From: Nitrospira sp.
GTDB taxonomy: Bacteria; Nitrospirota; Nitrospiria; Nitrospirales; Nitrospiraceae
Assembly (NCBI GenBank): GCA_031315995.1
Contig: JALDRG010000015.1
Span: forward strand, 1 to 64,000
Reading direction: 5' to 3'
DNA length: 64,000 bases
Below, in pieces: positions 30,340 through 39,728 of this stretch. The stretch's first letter is position 1, and each line of letters starts with the position of its first letter. The position numbers were made by a program, and so were the translations under genes. Below the pieces are notes generated by a model. It saw nothing but the letters and a program-made list of their open reading frames with translations. It did no database searches and was not told the DNA's origin.

Positions 30340-32586
30340 ATGAAAGCACTGGTCATCACCAAAGCGGTCCTCGAACAGCACAAGCTGAGCGAGGAGGAGT
30401 ATAAGAAAATTCTGGAGATTCTGGGGCGGGAACCGAACTGGACCGAGCTCGGGATGTTCTCCGCCATGTGGAGCGAACATTGTTCCTACAAGAGTTCGCG
30501 CATCCATTTGAAGAAATTGCCCACGACCGGCCCACGTGTCGTCCAGGGGCCGGGAGAGAATGCCGGAGCAGTGGATATAGGCGATGGCCTATGCGCGGTC
30601 TTTAAAATGGAGTCCCACAATCATCCCTCGTTCATTGAGCCCTATCAAGGTGCGGCGACCGGCGTGGGCGGGATTCTGCGCGATATCTTTACGATGGGCG
30701 CGCGACCGATCGCGCTCTTGAATTCGCTGCGATTCGGCGAATTGGACAATGCGAATACCCGCCATCTGCTCAAGGGGGTCGTATCGGGCATAGCTGGTTA
30801 TGGAAACTGCATGGGTGTGCCGACCGTCGGCGGCGAGATTGTATTCAACGACATCTATGCCCTGAATCCCTTGGTGAATGTGTTCTGTGTGGGGATTGCG
30901 AAGAAGGATAGGATTTTTCTAGGCAAAGCCGCCGGCGTCGGAAATCCGGTCATCTATTTTGGCTCGAAGACCGGGCGTGACGGTATTCACGGCGCGACGA
31001 TGGCTTCGGATTCATTCGATGAACAAGCGGCTCAGAAACGGCCCACGGTGCAGGTCGGTGATCCCTTCACGGAGAAACTTCTGCTGGAAGCGTGCTTGGA
31101 ACTGATGTCCGGTGATTGCCTCGTCGGCATTCAAGATATGGGTGCCGCCGGCTTGACGAGTTCAGCTTGCGAAATGGCGTCGCGGGAAGGCACGGGCGTG
31201 GAGTTGGAGTTGGCTGATGTGCCGCGCCGCGAGCCCGGTATGACACCCTATGAGGTCATGCTCTCCGAATCGCAGGAACGCATGCTGATGGTGGTGAAAG
31301 CCGGCCGCGAAGATGAGGTCATCGCGATTTGCCGTAAATGGGACTTGGATGTGGCGGTCATCGGGCGGGTAACCGATACGGGCAAGGTCGTCCTGAAGGA
31401 GAACGGTCAGGTGGTGGCGGAGATTCCGGCCAAGGCCTTGGCCGACGAGGCGCCGCGGTATGACCGGCCCAGTGCGCCGCCGGCCTATCAGGAGATGCTG
31501 CAGGCGTTGAACCACGATGCCTTACCGGACGTAAAGGATGCGAATGCCGCGTTGCTCGCTCTGCTGGACTCGCCGACGATCGCCAGTAAGCGGTGGGTAT
31601 ATGAGCAGTATGACCATATGGTGCGCACCAATACGATGGTTCGTCCGGGGTCGGATGCGGCGGTGTTGCGCGTCAAGGGGACGAATAAGGCGTTGGCGTT
31701 GTCGGTCGATTGCAACGGACGCTATTGCCTGTTGAATCCCTATGAGGGGGCTAAGATTGCCGTTGCGGAATGTGCTCGTAATCTCGCCTGTTCGGGCGCC
31801 GAGCCGATCGGTGCGACCGATTGTCTGAATTTCGGCAATCCGCAGCGTCCTGAAGTCATGTGGCAGCTCGTGCTTGCGATCGAAGGGCTCAAGGATGCCT
31901 GCGAGGCGTTGAACGTGCCGATCGTGAGCGGTAACGTAAGTTTGTACAATGAGACGAACGACCTGTCGATTTACCCCACACCGATGATTGGGATGGTTGG
32001 ATTGATCGAAGAGGTCGATCGCGCGGTTACGCAGTGGTTCAAGCAGCCCGGCGATGCGATCATTCTTCTGGGGCATACGCGTGAAGATCTCGGGGGAACG
32101 GAGTATCTCAAGGTGCTGCACCATCGCGAGCAGGGTTCGCCGCCGCTGTTGAGCCTGGAAGCGGAACAGGCGGTGCAGGCGTGCACCATTCGACTCATTC
32201 GCGAGGGGGTGGTGCAGTCGGCGCATGATTGTTCGGATGGTGGCTTGGCTGTGGCCCTGACGGAGTGCTGCGTCTCGGGTTCGGACCAACGATGGGGGGC
32301 TGTGGTACAATTATCTCTCAATGGTCTTCGGCGGGACGCGTTGCTCTTCGGTGAAAGCCAATCCAGAATACTGCTTTCTGTGAAACCTGAACAGGCGGAA
32401 CGAGTTCTTCGCCTCGCTTCGGATGCCGGTGTGCCTGCCTCCCGAATCGGTACCGTCGGAGGTGACCGGCTGGTGATTCAGGTGGACGGCGATCAACGCG
32501 TGACCGGCTGCACGGTCGATCTCGAATTGACGGCGTTGTATGATCATTGGGCGTCGGCAATCCCTCGAGCGTTAGGTCGGGACTAG
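30340..32586 (+). CDS. purL: FGAM synthase large subunit PurL
   Basis: ATP-dependent formylglycinamidine ribonucleotide synthase, small-type PurL of 748 residues that needs PurS and PurQ. Features: the catalytic region [59 protein letters not shown] and [20 protein letters not shown], with two AIRS-type halves. It lies 83 bases after purQ and 12 bases before purF. Confidence 0.98.
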   Translation: MKALVITKAVLEQHKLSEEEYKKILEILGREPNWTELGMFSAMWSEHCSYKSSRIHLKKLPTTGPRVVQGPGENAGAVDIGDGLCAVFKMESHNHPSFIEPYQGAATGVGGILRDIFTMGARPIALLNSLRFGELDNANTRHLLKGVVSGIAGYGNCMGVPTVGGEIVFNDIYALNPLVNVFCVGIAKKDRIFLGKAAGVGNPVIYFGSKTGRDGIHGATMASDSFDEQAAQKRPTVQVGDPFTEKLLLEACLELMSGDCLVGIQDMGAAGLTSSACEMASREGTGVELELADVPRREPGMTPYEVMLSESQERMLMVVKAGREDEVIAICRKWDLDVAVIGRVTDTGKVVLKENGQVVAEIPAKALADEAPRYDRPSAPPAYQEMLQALNHDALPDVKDANAALLALLDSPTIASKRWVYEQYDHMVRTNTMVRPGSDAAVLRVKGTNKALALSVDCNGRYCLLNPYEGAKIAVAECARNLACSGAEPIGATDCLNFGNPQRPEVMWQLVLAIEGLKDACEALNVPIVSGNVSLYNETNDLSIYPTPMIGMVGLIEEVDRAVTQWFKQPGDAIILLGHTREDLGGTEYLKVLHHREQGSPPLLSLEAEQAVQACTIRLIREGVVQSAHDCSDGGLAVALTECCVSGSDQRWGAVVQLSLNGLRRDALLFGESQSRILLSVKPEQAERVLRLASDAGVPASRIGTVGGDRLVIQVDGDQRVTGCTVDLELTALYDHWASAIPRALGRD

Positions 32587-32598
32587 GGTACGGATGTC

Positions 32599-34029
32599 AT
32601 GGCCAAAGAATTACCACTGATTTCTCCCGACAAATTCCACGACGAATGCGCTGTCTTCGGCATCTATGGCCATAAAGAAGCTGCGAACCTCGCGTACCTC
32701 GGCCTCTATGCTCTTCAACATCGCGGTCAGGAAGCATCCGGTATCGTGTCCAACGACGGCGAACAGTTTTATGTCGAAAAGGGCCAGGGGCTTGTCGCAG
32801 ATATCTTTTCGCAACAGGCCTTAGCGAGGCTTCCCGGCACCATGGCTATCGGTCACAATCGCTATTCCACCGCGGGTGGGGCCGGACTCAAGAATGTGCA
32901 GCCCTTGAGCGTGAATTTTGCCTTCGGAAATTTAGCCGTGGCGCACAATGGGAATTTGATCAATGCCACCATGCTTCGCAGCGAGCTGGAGGCCTATGGC
33001 GCTATCTTTCAATCGACCTCCGATACGGAAGTCATCATCCATCTAATTGCCCATTCACGAGCGGACACGTTGCTCGACCGTGTGATCGATTCGCTGACTC
33101 AGGTCCGTGGGGCGTTCTCGGTGGTGCTGATGACCGATCAGGGCATTGTGGCCGCCCGCGATCCGCATGGATTTCGCCCTCTTTGTTTGGGACGGTTTCG
33201 TGACGCCTGGATTGTGGCATCTGAAAGTTGTGCGTTCGATCTGTTGGACGCGGAATATGTGCGGGAGATTGAGCCGGGGGAGTTGGTGGTGCTGGATCAT
33301 CAGGGCGTCACGAGTTATAAGCCGTTTGCTCAAACCAAACCGGCCATGTGTGTATTCGAATACGTCTATTTTTCTCGTCCTGATAGTCGCATTTTTGGAG
33401 GCAAAGCCGTCTATTCCATTCGTAAAGCGTTCGGACGACAATTGGCGCAAGAGTCGCGAGTCGAGGCCGATATCGTCATTCCCGTGCCGGATTCTGGAGT
33501 GCCGGCGGCGTTGGGGTATTCGGAAGGATCGGGGTATCCTTTTGAAACCGGGCTCATCAGAAATCACTATGTGGGTCGCACGTTCATCGAACCGGAGCAA
33601 TCCATTCGCCACTTCGGTGTGAAGGTGAAACTCAATGCCGTTCCCGAAGTGCTCGAAGGCAAGCGCGTCGTCGTGGTGGATGATTCGCTGGTTCGAGGAA
33701 CGACGAGTCGAAAGATCGTCAAGATGTTGCGCCATGCGGGTGCCAAAGAAGTGCACATGCGGATTAGTTCCCCGCCCATCGTGTCACCCTGTTTCTATGG
33801 CATCGATACGCCGACAAAAAAGGAATTGATCGCATCCAGTCATACCACTGAAGAAATTCGTAAGTACATCACTGCCGATAGTCTTGCGTATCTAAGCCTG
33901 GACGGCATGGTGAAGGCCGCGCCCGGGACTCCGGAACAATATTGCGATGCCTGCTTCACCGAACAATATCCTATCTCGTTCACCCGAGCAGAAGAACTCC
34001 AACTCGGGCTTTTCGAATCTCCACGCTGA
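32599..34029 (+). CDS. purF: Amidophosphoribosyltransferase
   Basis: First committed step of purine synthesis, making phosphoribosylamine from PRPP and glutamine. The 476-residue protein has a short propeptide and the N-terminal nucleophile Cys17 ([11 protein letters not shown]), the PRPP-binding motif [20 protein letters not shown], and cysteines in [21 protein letters not shown] and [12 protein letters not shown] that match the [4Fe-4S]-containing Bacillus-type enzyme. It is the last gene of the purine run; relics of a different locus begin right after its stop and no terminator is apparent. Confidence 0.98.
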   Translation: MAKELPLISPDKFHDECAVFGIYGHKEAANLAYLGLYALQHRGQEASGIVSNDGEQFYVEKGQGLVADIFSQQALARLPGTMAIGHNRYSTAGGAGLKNVQPLSVNFAFGNLAVAHNGNLINATMLRSELEAYGAIFQSTSDTEVIIHLIAHSRADTLLDRVIDSLTQVRGAFSVVLMTDQGIVAARDPHGFRPLCLGRFRDAWIVASESCAFDLLDAEYVREIEPGELVVLDHQGVTSYKPFAQTKPAMCVFEYVYFSRPDSRIFGGKAVYSIRKAFGRQLAQESRVEADIVIPVPDSGVPAALGYSEGSGYPFETGLIRNHYVGRTFIEPEQSIRHFGVKVKLNAVPEVLEGKRVVVVDDSLVRGTTSRKIVKMLRHAGAKEVHMRISSPPIVSPCFYGIDTPTKKELIASSHTTEEIRKYITADSLAYLSLDGMVKAAPGTPEQYCDACFTEQYPISFTRAEELQLGLFESPR

Positions 34030-34052
34030 GGTCACCCCTCTTCGTCGCTTCA

Positions 34053-34534
34053 TGGGATCGTCTGGCTGTCCTCGCGCGCCTTGCGAGACTGAGTAGCATG
34101 TCGCTCGTTCGGACATATCGGCTGATCATCGGCACGGGCCTTGTGGTCTTCGGGATACGTGGTGCATTGCGCCTAAGTCCGACAAGTGCTCCACTGGCTA
34201 TCTCGCGAGACTCCTTCGCAGAGGTAAGCTCAGAGGGCGAGGGAAGATGCGGCCTATTACGTGGATCGGTGGCTGGCGGTGTTTCCCTACAATCAGAAAG
34301 GAAATTGTTGTCCGCGAGCGTTGGCACTCTTTTTTTGGCTGCCGCGCAGGCCTTCCCGTTTAGTTCAAGTGTGGAATGATGAAGCTCAATCACCGTCTTG
34401 AGGGATATGCGTGGTTGATGCTCGATGGTCGTGAATTTCTTGAGCCATCATCCCACTGGCAATCGTTCACAGTGACCGTGACCTTTCCCCCGTCTTCAGC
34501 CTCCTCAAGTACTCCGCCGCCTCACTCCTCTTGA
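34053..34534 (+). pseudogene. Lasso-peptide-type B2 protease (transglutaminase-like) relic
   Basis: Three frames together read like a RiPP leader peptidase of the lasso B2 type. Frame one gives a hydrophobic N-terminal stretch (VASWDRLAVLARLARLSSMS, then YRLIIGTGLVVFGIRGALRL). After a shift near 34240 comes DAAYYVDRWLAVFPYNQKG followed by NCCPRALALFFWLPRR, which holds the catalytic Cys region. After a second shift near 34375 comes LEGYAWLMLDGREFLEPSSH, where the family's GHAW histidine is Tyr. Two frameshifts and loss of the catalytic His indicate a dead gene; the shifts alone could be sequencing errors. Placed directly after purF. Confidence 0.65.
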
Positions 34535-34911
34535 TCCCGGCTCAGCACGCAATATTGCGTCTGTGGTTGGACTATACCAGTGAGACTAACGAGAGCTCCG
34601 GCCTTTTCTGTCGGCCTGCTTGAATCGATCCGCCGAACCGAGTGGTGACGCCCATGAGCGACCTCATCCACTTACCCGTTCTATTCATTGTTCATCAAAA
34701 CGAAACTCGACTCCCTCGAAGGGTGGTGGACCCCAATCTCACTGGGAATAGAGAAACGAGCGTGATGACTATAGGTTCGCCCTTGTCTCGAAGTGATTGA
34801 AAAGTTTGCTTGTGGGAACCGGAATACCGAGCAGGAAAGTTGGTTGTCGAACGGGATGACAGTATCGGAACGGTCGGGCTTTCCCCAACAGTTGGAACCA
34901 GGAGGATCCAT
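34535..34911. other. Decayed stretch between the B2 and B1 relics
   Basis: No frame of useful length with family resemblance was found on either strand. In lasso loci the macrolactam synthetase (C protein, about 600 residues) would be expected somewhere near; there is no room for it here and no trace was recognised. The first bases before 34912 contain AGGAGG, the ribosome-binding site of the B1 relic. Confidence 0.4.
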
Positions 34912-35132
34912 ATGCCTGCCACAGTGCACAGGTGGGGCGAGCGTCAGGTCTACTTCAGCAACGTATTTCCTAAGCAGGACGAACAGGTCCATAGGGGGAG
35001 CGATCTTTGGGACAGATCCTTTCAGCAATCTGAGAGCGGTTTGAGGTGTCCGCATCGCAAGCGCAGAACGATGTGTTGGAGTTGATAATGCATTTGGAGC
35101 AGGAAGGATTACTTCACACCGAAAGGAGGTGA
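34912..35132 (+). pseudogene. PqqD-like (lasso B1, RRE) relic
   Basis: An ATG at 34912 behind AGGAGG starts a frame (MPATVHRWGERQVYFSNVFP) that runs past the expected domain. The C-terminal third of a PqqD-like protein is found in another frame from 35034: ERFEVSASQAQNDVLELIMH followed by LEQEGLLHTERR and TGA at 35130-35132. That ending (helix, then short strand) is characteristic of PqqD and RRE domains that bind RiPP leader peptides. At least one frameshift separates the parts. It ends seven bases before the candidate precursor gene and its last bases form that gene's ribosome-binding site. Confidence 0.55.
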
Positions 35133-35138
35133 GTCAGA

Positions 35139-35258
35139 ATGAATCTACAGAAAAAAGCAGAGTACGTGAAGCCGGCACTTTCCTCCGAGTTGGCGAATTC
35201 CGTTGAAGTGGTACTGCACACTTCCATTGCAACGCTCTCGCTGCTGGACCGATGCTGA
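35139..35258 (+). CDS. Candidate RiPP (lasso-type) precursor peptide
   Basis: A 39-residue peptide behind AAAGGAGGTGA, an almost perfect ribosome-binding site. The N-terminal part MNLQKKAEYVKPALSSELAN has Y-x-x-P-x-L (YVKPAL), the leader motif by which lasso precursors are recognised by their PqqD-like B1 protein. The C-terminal part LHTSIATLSLLDRC is the putative core; it has an aspartate but is short for a lasso core, so it may be truncated or belong to another RiPP type. Unlike the neighbouring modification genes it is an intact reading frame. Confidence 0.5.
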   Translation: MNLQKKAEYVKPALSSELANSVEVVLHTSIATLSLLDRC

Positions 35259-35410
35259 TGGAATGTGAACCTGTCGTGCTTCTCTTCCCCGAGGTGGTTG
35301 ATTCTCCGCACAGTTGCCTGGAACCCTTGTCGAAGAAACAAGCCTTGGAAATGATTCTTACGCATTCGTTGCTGGTGTATGAGGCTGAGGTAGCCCGCAG
35401 GGAGTTTTAG
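35258..35410 (+). CDS. Short ORF after the candidate precursor, unknown
   Basis: Starts in the overlap TGATG with the precursor stop and encodes 50 residues (MECEPVVLLFPEVVDSPHSC, then LEPLSKKQALEMILTHSLLV). It may be the surviving N-terminal part of a larger gene of the RiPP locus: a further frame just downstream (VIDSTDVMDLHRLVTPLLQK, ending TGA at 35523-35525) looks like a C-terminal end. No family recognised. Confidence 0.3.
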   Translation: MECEPVVLLFPEVVDSPHSCLEPLSKKQALEMILTHSLLVYEAEVARREF

Positions 35411-35526
35411 GCCCTTGTTCGCCTCGTTGAACAAACAGACTGTTATCGACTCCACTGATGTCATGGACTTGCACCGGTTAGTCACGCCTCTTTTGCAAAA
35501 ACGCCAAGTGGGGAGAGAGAACTGAG

Positions 35527-36822
35527 ATGGGACAGCAGCCAAAGTCCACAGTCGCCCAATGGAAATCATCTCGCCTGGACAGCATCGCGCGCAGGCGAAC
35601 GGTGTCATCGCCAGGAATGTCCCTGATGCGTACGGAGGGACGCTTACTCGTGCTTTGTGCACGAATGACGGTCAATGAATTTGTTCGAGTCGAGGTGTCA
35701 GATTTGGTCTGTGATGGGATTGATTGGGACTTAGTGTGGCAACTGTCGAGAGCCCACGGAGTGGCGCCACTGGTGTATCGCAATTTGGCCACGATCTGTC
35801 CTGCGGCTGTGCCTTCGGCCGTTCACGAATCGTTTCGTCGGCACAATCAGGCGAATGCTCTCTTGAATACCTTGCTGGCTAAGGAGCTTGTGACGCTGCT
35901 GGATGCGTTGGCGGCAAAGGGCGTGACGGCAATTCCCTTCAAAGGAGTGACCCTGGCGCAGACGGCCTATGGGGATTTTAGTCTGCGGGAATGTGCGGAT
36001 ATTGATTTGATTGTTGAGCAATGGGCGATTCCTCTGGCCCGGAAAGTATTGTGGTCGCAGGGATATCAACTAACCAGCCAAGATACAGGGGTGGAGGAGC
36101 AATCCAACGAGTCGCACCATTTTTTTCGAAAGCGAAACGGGATTGTTGCTGTTGATCTTCAGTGGATCATGGCCAGCCGCCACTTCGGATTTCGGCTCGA
36201 TCGAAGCGCGTTGTGGGCCAGATTGAAGCCTGTTCACCTGCCGACGAAATCGGTGATGGGGCTCTGTTCGGAAGATTTACTGATCCTTCTCTGCGTGCAC
36301 GGATCGAAACATGCCTGGGAGCAGCTGAAATGGGTCTGCGATGTGGCCGAACTCATCCGTCGACGGCCGGCATTGGATTGGAGTCGAGTGTTGTTCCAGG
36401 CCGGCGAATGGGGGTGTCGACGGATGGTCATGCTCGGGCTGGCCATGGCTCACGGCCTATTCGATACCGTGTTGCCGCGAGCGGTGCTTCAGGCGATTGA
36501 AACAGATGCGGATATTCCCTTCCTCGTGGGAAAGATGCCGAAACAGTTGCTGAAGAATCCGGCTCATGGCCTTGATGAGGATTGCGTGGACGCGCTGTAT
36601 GTGACCCTCAAAGACTCTTGGTTAGAGCGGTGGAAACTTGGCATGGTGCTCTTGCACGCTGAGGCCGAGGTGCTCTCTCGCTCGTTGCCGTGGTTCCGGT
36701 TCCAACGAAGGCTTCGACTCTTGTCGGCGTGTCTCAAGCCGTTCCATCGTGTTTTGGTCAAGTGGATCCTCTCCGTTCGGATGCGTGAAGCGGTTGTGCG
36801 TTGGTTACAGAGTTCCGGGTGA
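35527..36822 (+). CDS. Nucleotidyltransferase family protein (NTP_transf_5 type), RiPP-locus associated
   Basis: A 431-residue protein resembling the uncharacterised nucleotidyltransferases (Pfam NTP_transf_5) often found in lasso-peptide and other RiPP clusters. Key stretches: TEGRLLVLCARMTVNEFVRV, IPFKGVTLAQTAYGDFSLRE and then CADIDLIVEQ with the D-x-D metal motif, then VDLQWIMASRHFGFRLDR and DLLILLCVHGSKHAWEQLKW. The start used follows GGGAGAGAG; an internal ATG at residue 31 is possible. It is intact although the protease and PqqD-like genes upstream are broken. Proposed role: tailoring of a peptide or protein, not shown. Confidence 0.75.
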   Translation: MGQQPKSTVAQWKSSRLDSIARRRTVSSPGMSLMRTEGRLLVLCARMTVNEFVRVEVSDLVCDGIDWDLVWQLSRAHGVAPLVYRNLATICPAAVPSAVHESFRRHNQANALLNTLLAKELVTLLDALAAKGVTAIPFKGVTLAQTAYGDFSLRECADIDLIVEQWAIPLARKVLWSQGYQLTSQDTGVEEQSNESHHFFRKRNGIVAVDLQWIMASRHFGFRLDRSALWARLKPVHLPTKSVMGLCSEDLLILLCVHGSKHAWEQLKWVCDVAELIRRRPALDWSRVLFQAGEWGCRRMVMLGLAMAHGLFDTVLPRAVLQAIETDADIPFLVGKMPKQLLKNPAHGLDEDCVDALYVTLKDSWLERWKLGMVLLHAEAEVLSRSLPWFRFQRRLRLLSACLKPFHRVLVKWILSVRMREAVVRWLQSSG

Positions 36823-36889
36823 TCGCGAGTCTTCCTCCCCGAAGAGCGTCTTCATCGTCAAGATACAAATCGCCCCTCTGCCTAAGTGG

Positions 36890-36919
36890 TTGCTCCCGAA
36901 AAAATTCGCATGCTAGGAT
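36890..36919 (+). promoter_or_regulatory. Weak candidate promoter of the redoxin gene
   Basis: TTGCTC at 36890-36895, an 18-base spacer, TAGGAT at 36914-36919, about 95 bases before the redoxin ATG. Only box similarity supports it. Confidence 0.3.
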
Positions 36920-37013
36920 GCCTCCATAATCGGCAGTGTTTGTTGACTGCTGAGAACCGGCCACAAGGAGTGGACACCTCCATTGATGGCATGGTTCCGG
37001 GAAGGAGGCTCTC

Positions 37014-37559
37014 ATGAAGCGAGTTCTCATAGCAGCTGTGATTGTCCTGGCCCACTTATGGACCGCGTACATTGTTATGGCTGCAGGATTCTTTAAAGTA
37101 GGTGAGTCCGCGCCGGCTTTCGCCTTGACGGCAGTGACAGGCGATGCTGTTTCGCTAGAGCAGTTGAAGGGAAAGGTGGTAGTCCTGGGGCTGTTTCATA
37201 TCTGTGACCCTTGTATGATGCAAGGGACGAATCTGCAAAAGGTACATGAGTCCATGGCCGGAAAAAACGTGGCCGTCGTCGGGATCAATTCGTCGGGGGA
37301 TTCCAAGCGCAGTGTGGGTGAATTTTTAAGCGCGTTTCCCGTTCAGGTAACCTACCCGTATCTGTTGGACCCGAATAAGACAACCGACAAACTGTATGGT
37401 GGTGGGAAGTTTATCCCCAACGTGTATGTCATCGATCAGCGCGGCGTGATTAGGTGGCAACGTGTGGGAAATATGGATTTAGCCGGCGCCGAGGTCATCA
37501 TTCAGGAAGTGGAAAAATTGTTGGCATCCGCGCCTTCAGCCGGCGCGGGAACCATGTAG
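37014..37559 (+). CDS. Exported thiol-disulfide oxidoreductase (TlpA/AhpC-like)
   Basis: A 181-residue protein with a signal peptide or membrane anchor (MKRVLIAAVIVLAHLWTAYI). The mature part has a thioredoxin-like fold of the redoxin type: GESAPAFALTAVTGDAVSLE, the active site CDPC within LGLFHICDPCMMQG, and FIPNVYVIDQRGVIRWQRVG with the cis-proline. It probably reduces disulfides in the periplasm, for example in cytochrome maturation. The ATG follows GGAAGGAGG. It heads a run of short-spaced genes on the same strand. Confidence 0.85.
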   Translation: MKRVLIAAVIVLAHLWTAYIVMAAGFFKVGESAPAFALTAVTGDAVSLEQLKGKVVVLGLFHICDPCMMQGTNLQKVHESMAGKNVAVVGINSSGDSKRSVGEFLSAFPVQVTYPYLLDPNKTTDKLYGGGKFIPNVYVIDQRGVIRWQRVGNMDLAGAEVIIQEVEKLLASAPSAGAGTM

Positions 37560-37575
37560 CGGAGAAAGAGAATCC

Positions 37576-37815
37576 ATGGACGAATGGGAAGAGGGAAAAC
37601 AGAAGTTGCTCGAAGTCGTACGGGGCGTTGATCAATCGGTTCAGGTCGTGATTCCTACGAAGCCGACAAACAGCATGTTCCTGATTTCTCTGACGAAGGG
37701 CCCGAATCGAAAATTCATCACCCTGTCGGAGGACGATGTGATCGATCTTCCCACTGAATCCGGTGTTTTGGCGAAGGTCACGAAGACCCTTCAGGACGCG
37801 GTTGGAACTCTGTAA
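37576..37815 (+). CDS. Conserved-looking 79-residue protein, unknown
   Basis: Starts 16 bases after the redoxin stop behind GGAGAAAG. The sequence (MDEWEEGKQKLLEVVRGVDQ, ending VTKTLQDAVGTL) is soluble and alpha/beta with a strand pair in the middle (VQVVIPTKPTNSMFLISLTK). No motif was recognised. The tight spacing suggests cotranscription with redoxin and the metallo-beta-lactamase-like gene. Confidence 0.75.
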   Translation: MDEWEEGKQKLLEVVRGVDQSVQVVIPTKPTNSMFLISLTKGPNRKFITLSEDDVIDLPTESGVLAKVTKTLQDAVGTL

Positions 37816-37839
37816 CCCTGGCGGTGCGAGGCAAGACGC

Positions 37840-38436
37840 GTGAAACAGCTTCTTCCCGGTATTTGGCAATGGTCCTGGTTTTCCGAAGAGAAACAGATCG
37901 ATTTTAACGGGCTGTTCCTCAATGTCGGCGAGCATAGGATCGTCGTCGATCCTCCGCCCATGACGGCCGAAGCCAGCACAGTTATTCGACGTCAGGGGGC
38001 TCTTGATTACATTATTGTTACCAATCGGGACCACGTTCGCGAGGCACTCGTGTATCAGACCGAGTTTCGCTGCCAGCTACAGGTGCCTGAAGCTGATGCG
38101 CCGCAGATGGATATGAAGCCGTCTAAGACGTTCAAGGATGGGGAGTTGTTGCCTGGCGGGATTTGGGTTATTCACCTCAACGCTCAGAAGTCTCCTGGCG
38201 AGTCGGCCTTGTACATTCAGCAGGGGAAGGGCGTACTGATTGTCGGCGATGCATTAATCGGCAAGCCAGCGGGAAGCTTGAGCCTCTTGGCTCCGGAAAA
38301 ATATGACGATGTTGCGAAGGCGAGAGATGAGCTCCGGCGGTTGTTGAAATACAATTTCGACTCGATTCTTGTGGGCGATGGCACGAATATCTTATTCGGA
38401 GCCAAACAGGCTGTGGAGCACGCGCTTCAGGCGTAG
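37840..38436 (+). CDS. Metallo-beta-lactamase-fold protein lacking the metal motif
   Basis: A 198-residue protein starting with GTG. The layout resembles the metallo-beta-lactamase superfamily (GIWQWSWFSEEKQIDFNGLF, IVVDPPPMTAEA, GESALYIQQGKGVLIVGDAL), but the place of the H-x-H-x-D-H motif reads TNRDHVREA, so most zinc ligands are missing. It is likely catalytically inactive or uses other residues. It sits between the small protein and a TPR gene in a compact run. Confidence 0.65.
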   Translation: MKQLLPGIWQWSWFSEEKQIDFNGLFLNVGEHRIVVDPPPMTAEASTVIRRQGALDYIIVTNRDHVREALVYQTEFRCQLQVPEADAPQMDMKPSKTFKDGELLPGGIWVIHLNAQKSPGESALYIQQGKGVLIVGDALIGKPAGSLSLLAPEKYDDVAKARDELRRLLKYNFDSILVGDGTNILFGAKQAVEHALQA

Positions 38437-38442
38437 AGGACC

Positions 38443-39267
38443 ATGGCGCTTCGAAACGGACTCTCAGAGGAACTGAATCGCCAAGGCAACGAACATTTTG
38501 CGCGCGGCCACTATACGGATGCCTATGCCTGTTATGCGAAAGCCCTGGAGTGCGATCGCCTCACGGGTGATCATCGCGCGTTGAGCGCGACGTTGGGAAA
38601 TCTCGGCAACATTTGTGCCGTCAGCGGTCGTCGCGAGTCGGCGCACAGTTATTATCAAGAAGTGCTGGAATTGCAAAAGGTTTTGGGCGACGAAAAAGGT
38701 ATCGGGACGACCCTGGCTAATCTGGGGAACCTCCGCGCCGATGCCGGTGAGTGGGATCGAGCCAGAGCCTATTATCTTGAGGCGCTCGACATCATGACTC
38801 GCGTACATGACGAACTGGGCAAGGCGGTGTTGTTTTCCGATCTCGGTCTGGTCGCGCGCGAAATCGGCCAGTTCGAGGAAGCGCTCCGGTACTATGAGCA
38901 GTCCCTGGTGCTTATGCGTCGTCTCAACAATCAAGGGGGCGTCGCCGATGCCTGGCGGATGATGGGGCGAACATTTGCCCTCCAAAAGCGATATGAGGAT
39001 GCCATCGCTTGTTGCCACACCAGCCAATCCATCGCAGAGCGTGCTCGCGATGAATTACGGACAGGAGGAGCGCGTTACGTTCTGGCCCAATGCTATGAGG
39101 ATCTGGGCCAGTTGCAGATGGCTGTTGAGCTTTTGGAGCAAGTGGTGCACATGGACCGTAAGTACGATCTCCCGAAGTTAGCCGAGAATGTGACACGACT
39201 CGAACGGCTTCGTGCCCGTCTTGATGCAGAAGATCCAACCCCTCAATCACGGGAGTCACGCGCGTGA
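38443..39267 (+). CDS. Tetratricopeptide-repeat protein
   Basis: A 274-residue protein built of about six TPR units, for example NEHFARGHYTDAYACYAKAL, LGNLGNICAVSGRRESAHSY and LANLGNLRADAGEWDRARAY, a helical scaffold for protein-protein binding. No signal peptide. It begins six bases after the preceding gene and its stop overlaps the next start codon (GTGA at 39264-39267), indicating translational coupling. Partner unknown. Confidence 0.88.
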   Translation: MALRNGLSEELNRQGNEHFARGHYTDAYACYAKALECDRLTGDHRALSATLGNLGNICAVSGRRESAHSYYQEVLELQKVLGDEKGIGTTLANLGNLRADAGEWDRARAYYLEALDIMTRVHDELGKAVLFSDLGLVAREIGQFEEALRYYEQSLVLMRRLNNQGGVADAWRMMGRTFALQKRYEDAIACCHTSQSIAERARDELRTGGARYVLAQCYEDLGQLQMAVELLEQVVHMDRKYDLPKLAENVTRLERLRARLDAEDPTPQSRESRA

Positions 39268-39695
39268 ATATTGATGCTCTTCCATCATGGGAACAGGCTC
39301 GATCACGGCTGGTGAGTACCATTCCACAATTTTACGAATTAGAGCCCGGTGGAGCTCTTGCCCTTGATCTAGGGGATGATGGGTGGCTCCTGGAGGTGCG
39401 GTCGGACGGACAGCTCCTTTGTCAGCACGGAATCGCCATGGACGATGTGAAGAGTCTGATGTGCGATGGGACGACCGAGGATTTGGGAACCGATGAGGTG
39501 GCGAAACAGGCCAAGTACTTTCTGGGTCCTGCGGTGTCTAAAAAGCGACCAGCCTTGCTCAAGGCGGGGTTTGCCGAGCAGACGGATATGAACGACGACT
39601 ACGTTGCCATTCTGTTCCAGAAGACGGTCGACTTTCAGCAGTTTGATGAGGTCATTGCCATCGTGCGTTGGTGCCAGAATCTTTTCAAGTCCTAG
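39264..39695 (+). CDS. 143-residue protein coupled to the TPR gene, unknown
   Basis: Starts with GTG overlapping the TPR stop. It is a soluble alpha/beta protein (DALPSWEQARSRLVSTIPQF, GGALALDLGDDGWLLEVRSD, FDEVIAIVRWCQNLFKS). No family recognised. Conserved coupling suggests it works with the TPR protein. Confidence 0.75.
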   Translation: MNIDALPSWEQARSRLVSTIPQFYELEPGGALALDLGDDGWLLEVRSDGQLLCQHGIAMDDVKSLMCDGTTEDLGTDEVAKQAKYFLGPAVSKKRPALLKAGFAEQTDMNDDYVAILFQKTVDFQQFDEVIAIVRWCQNLFKS

Positions 39696-39728
39696 TTCGA
39701 GTCCGAGACGATCGATACGAGTTTCCTC

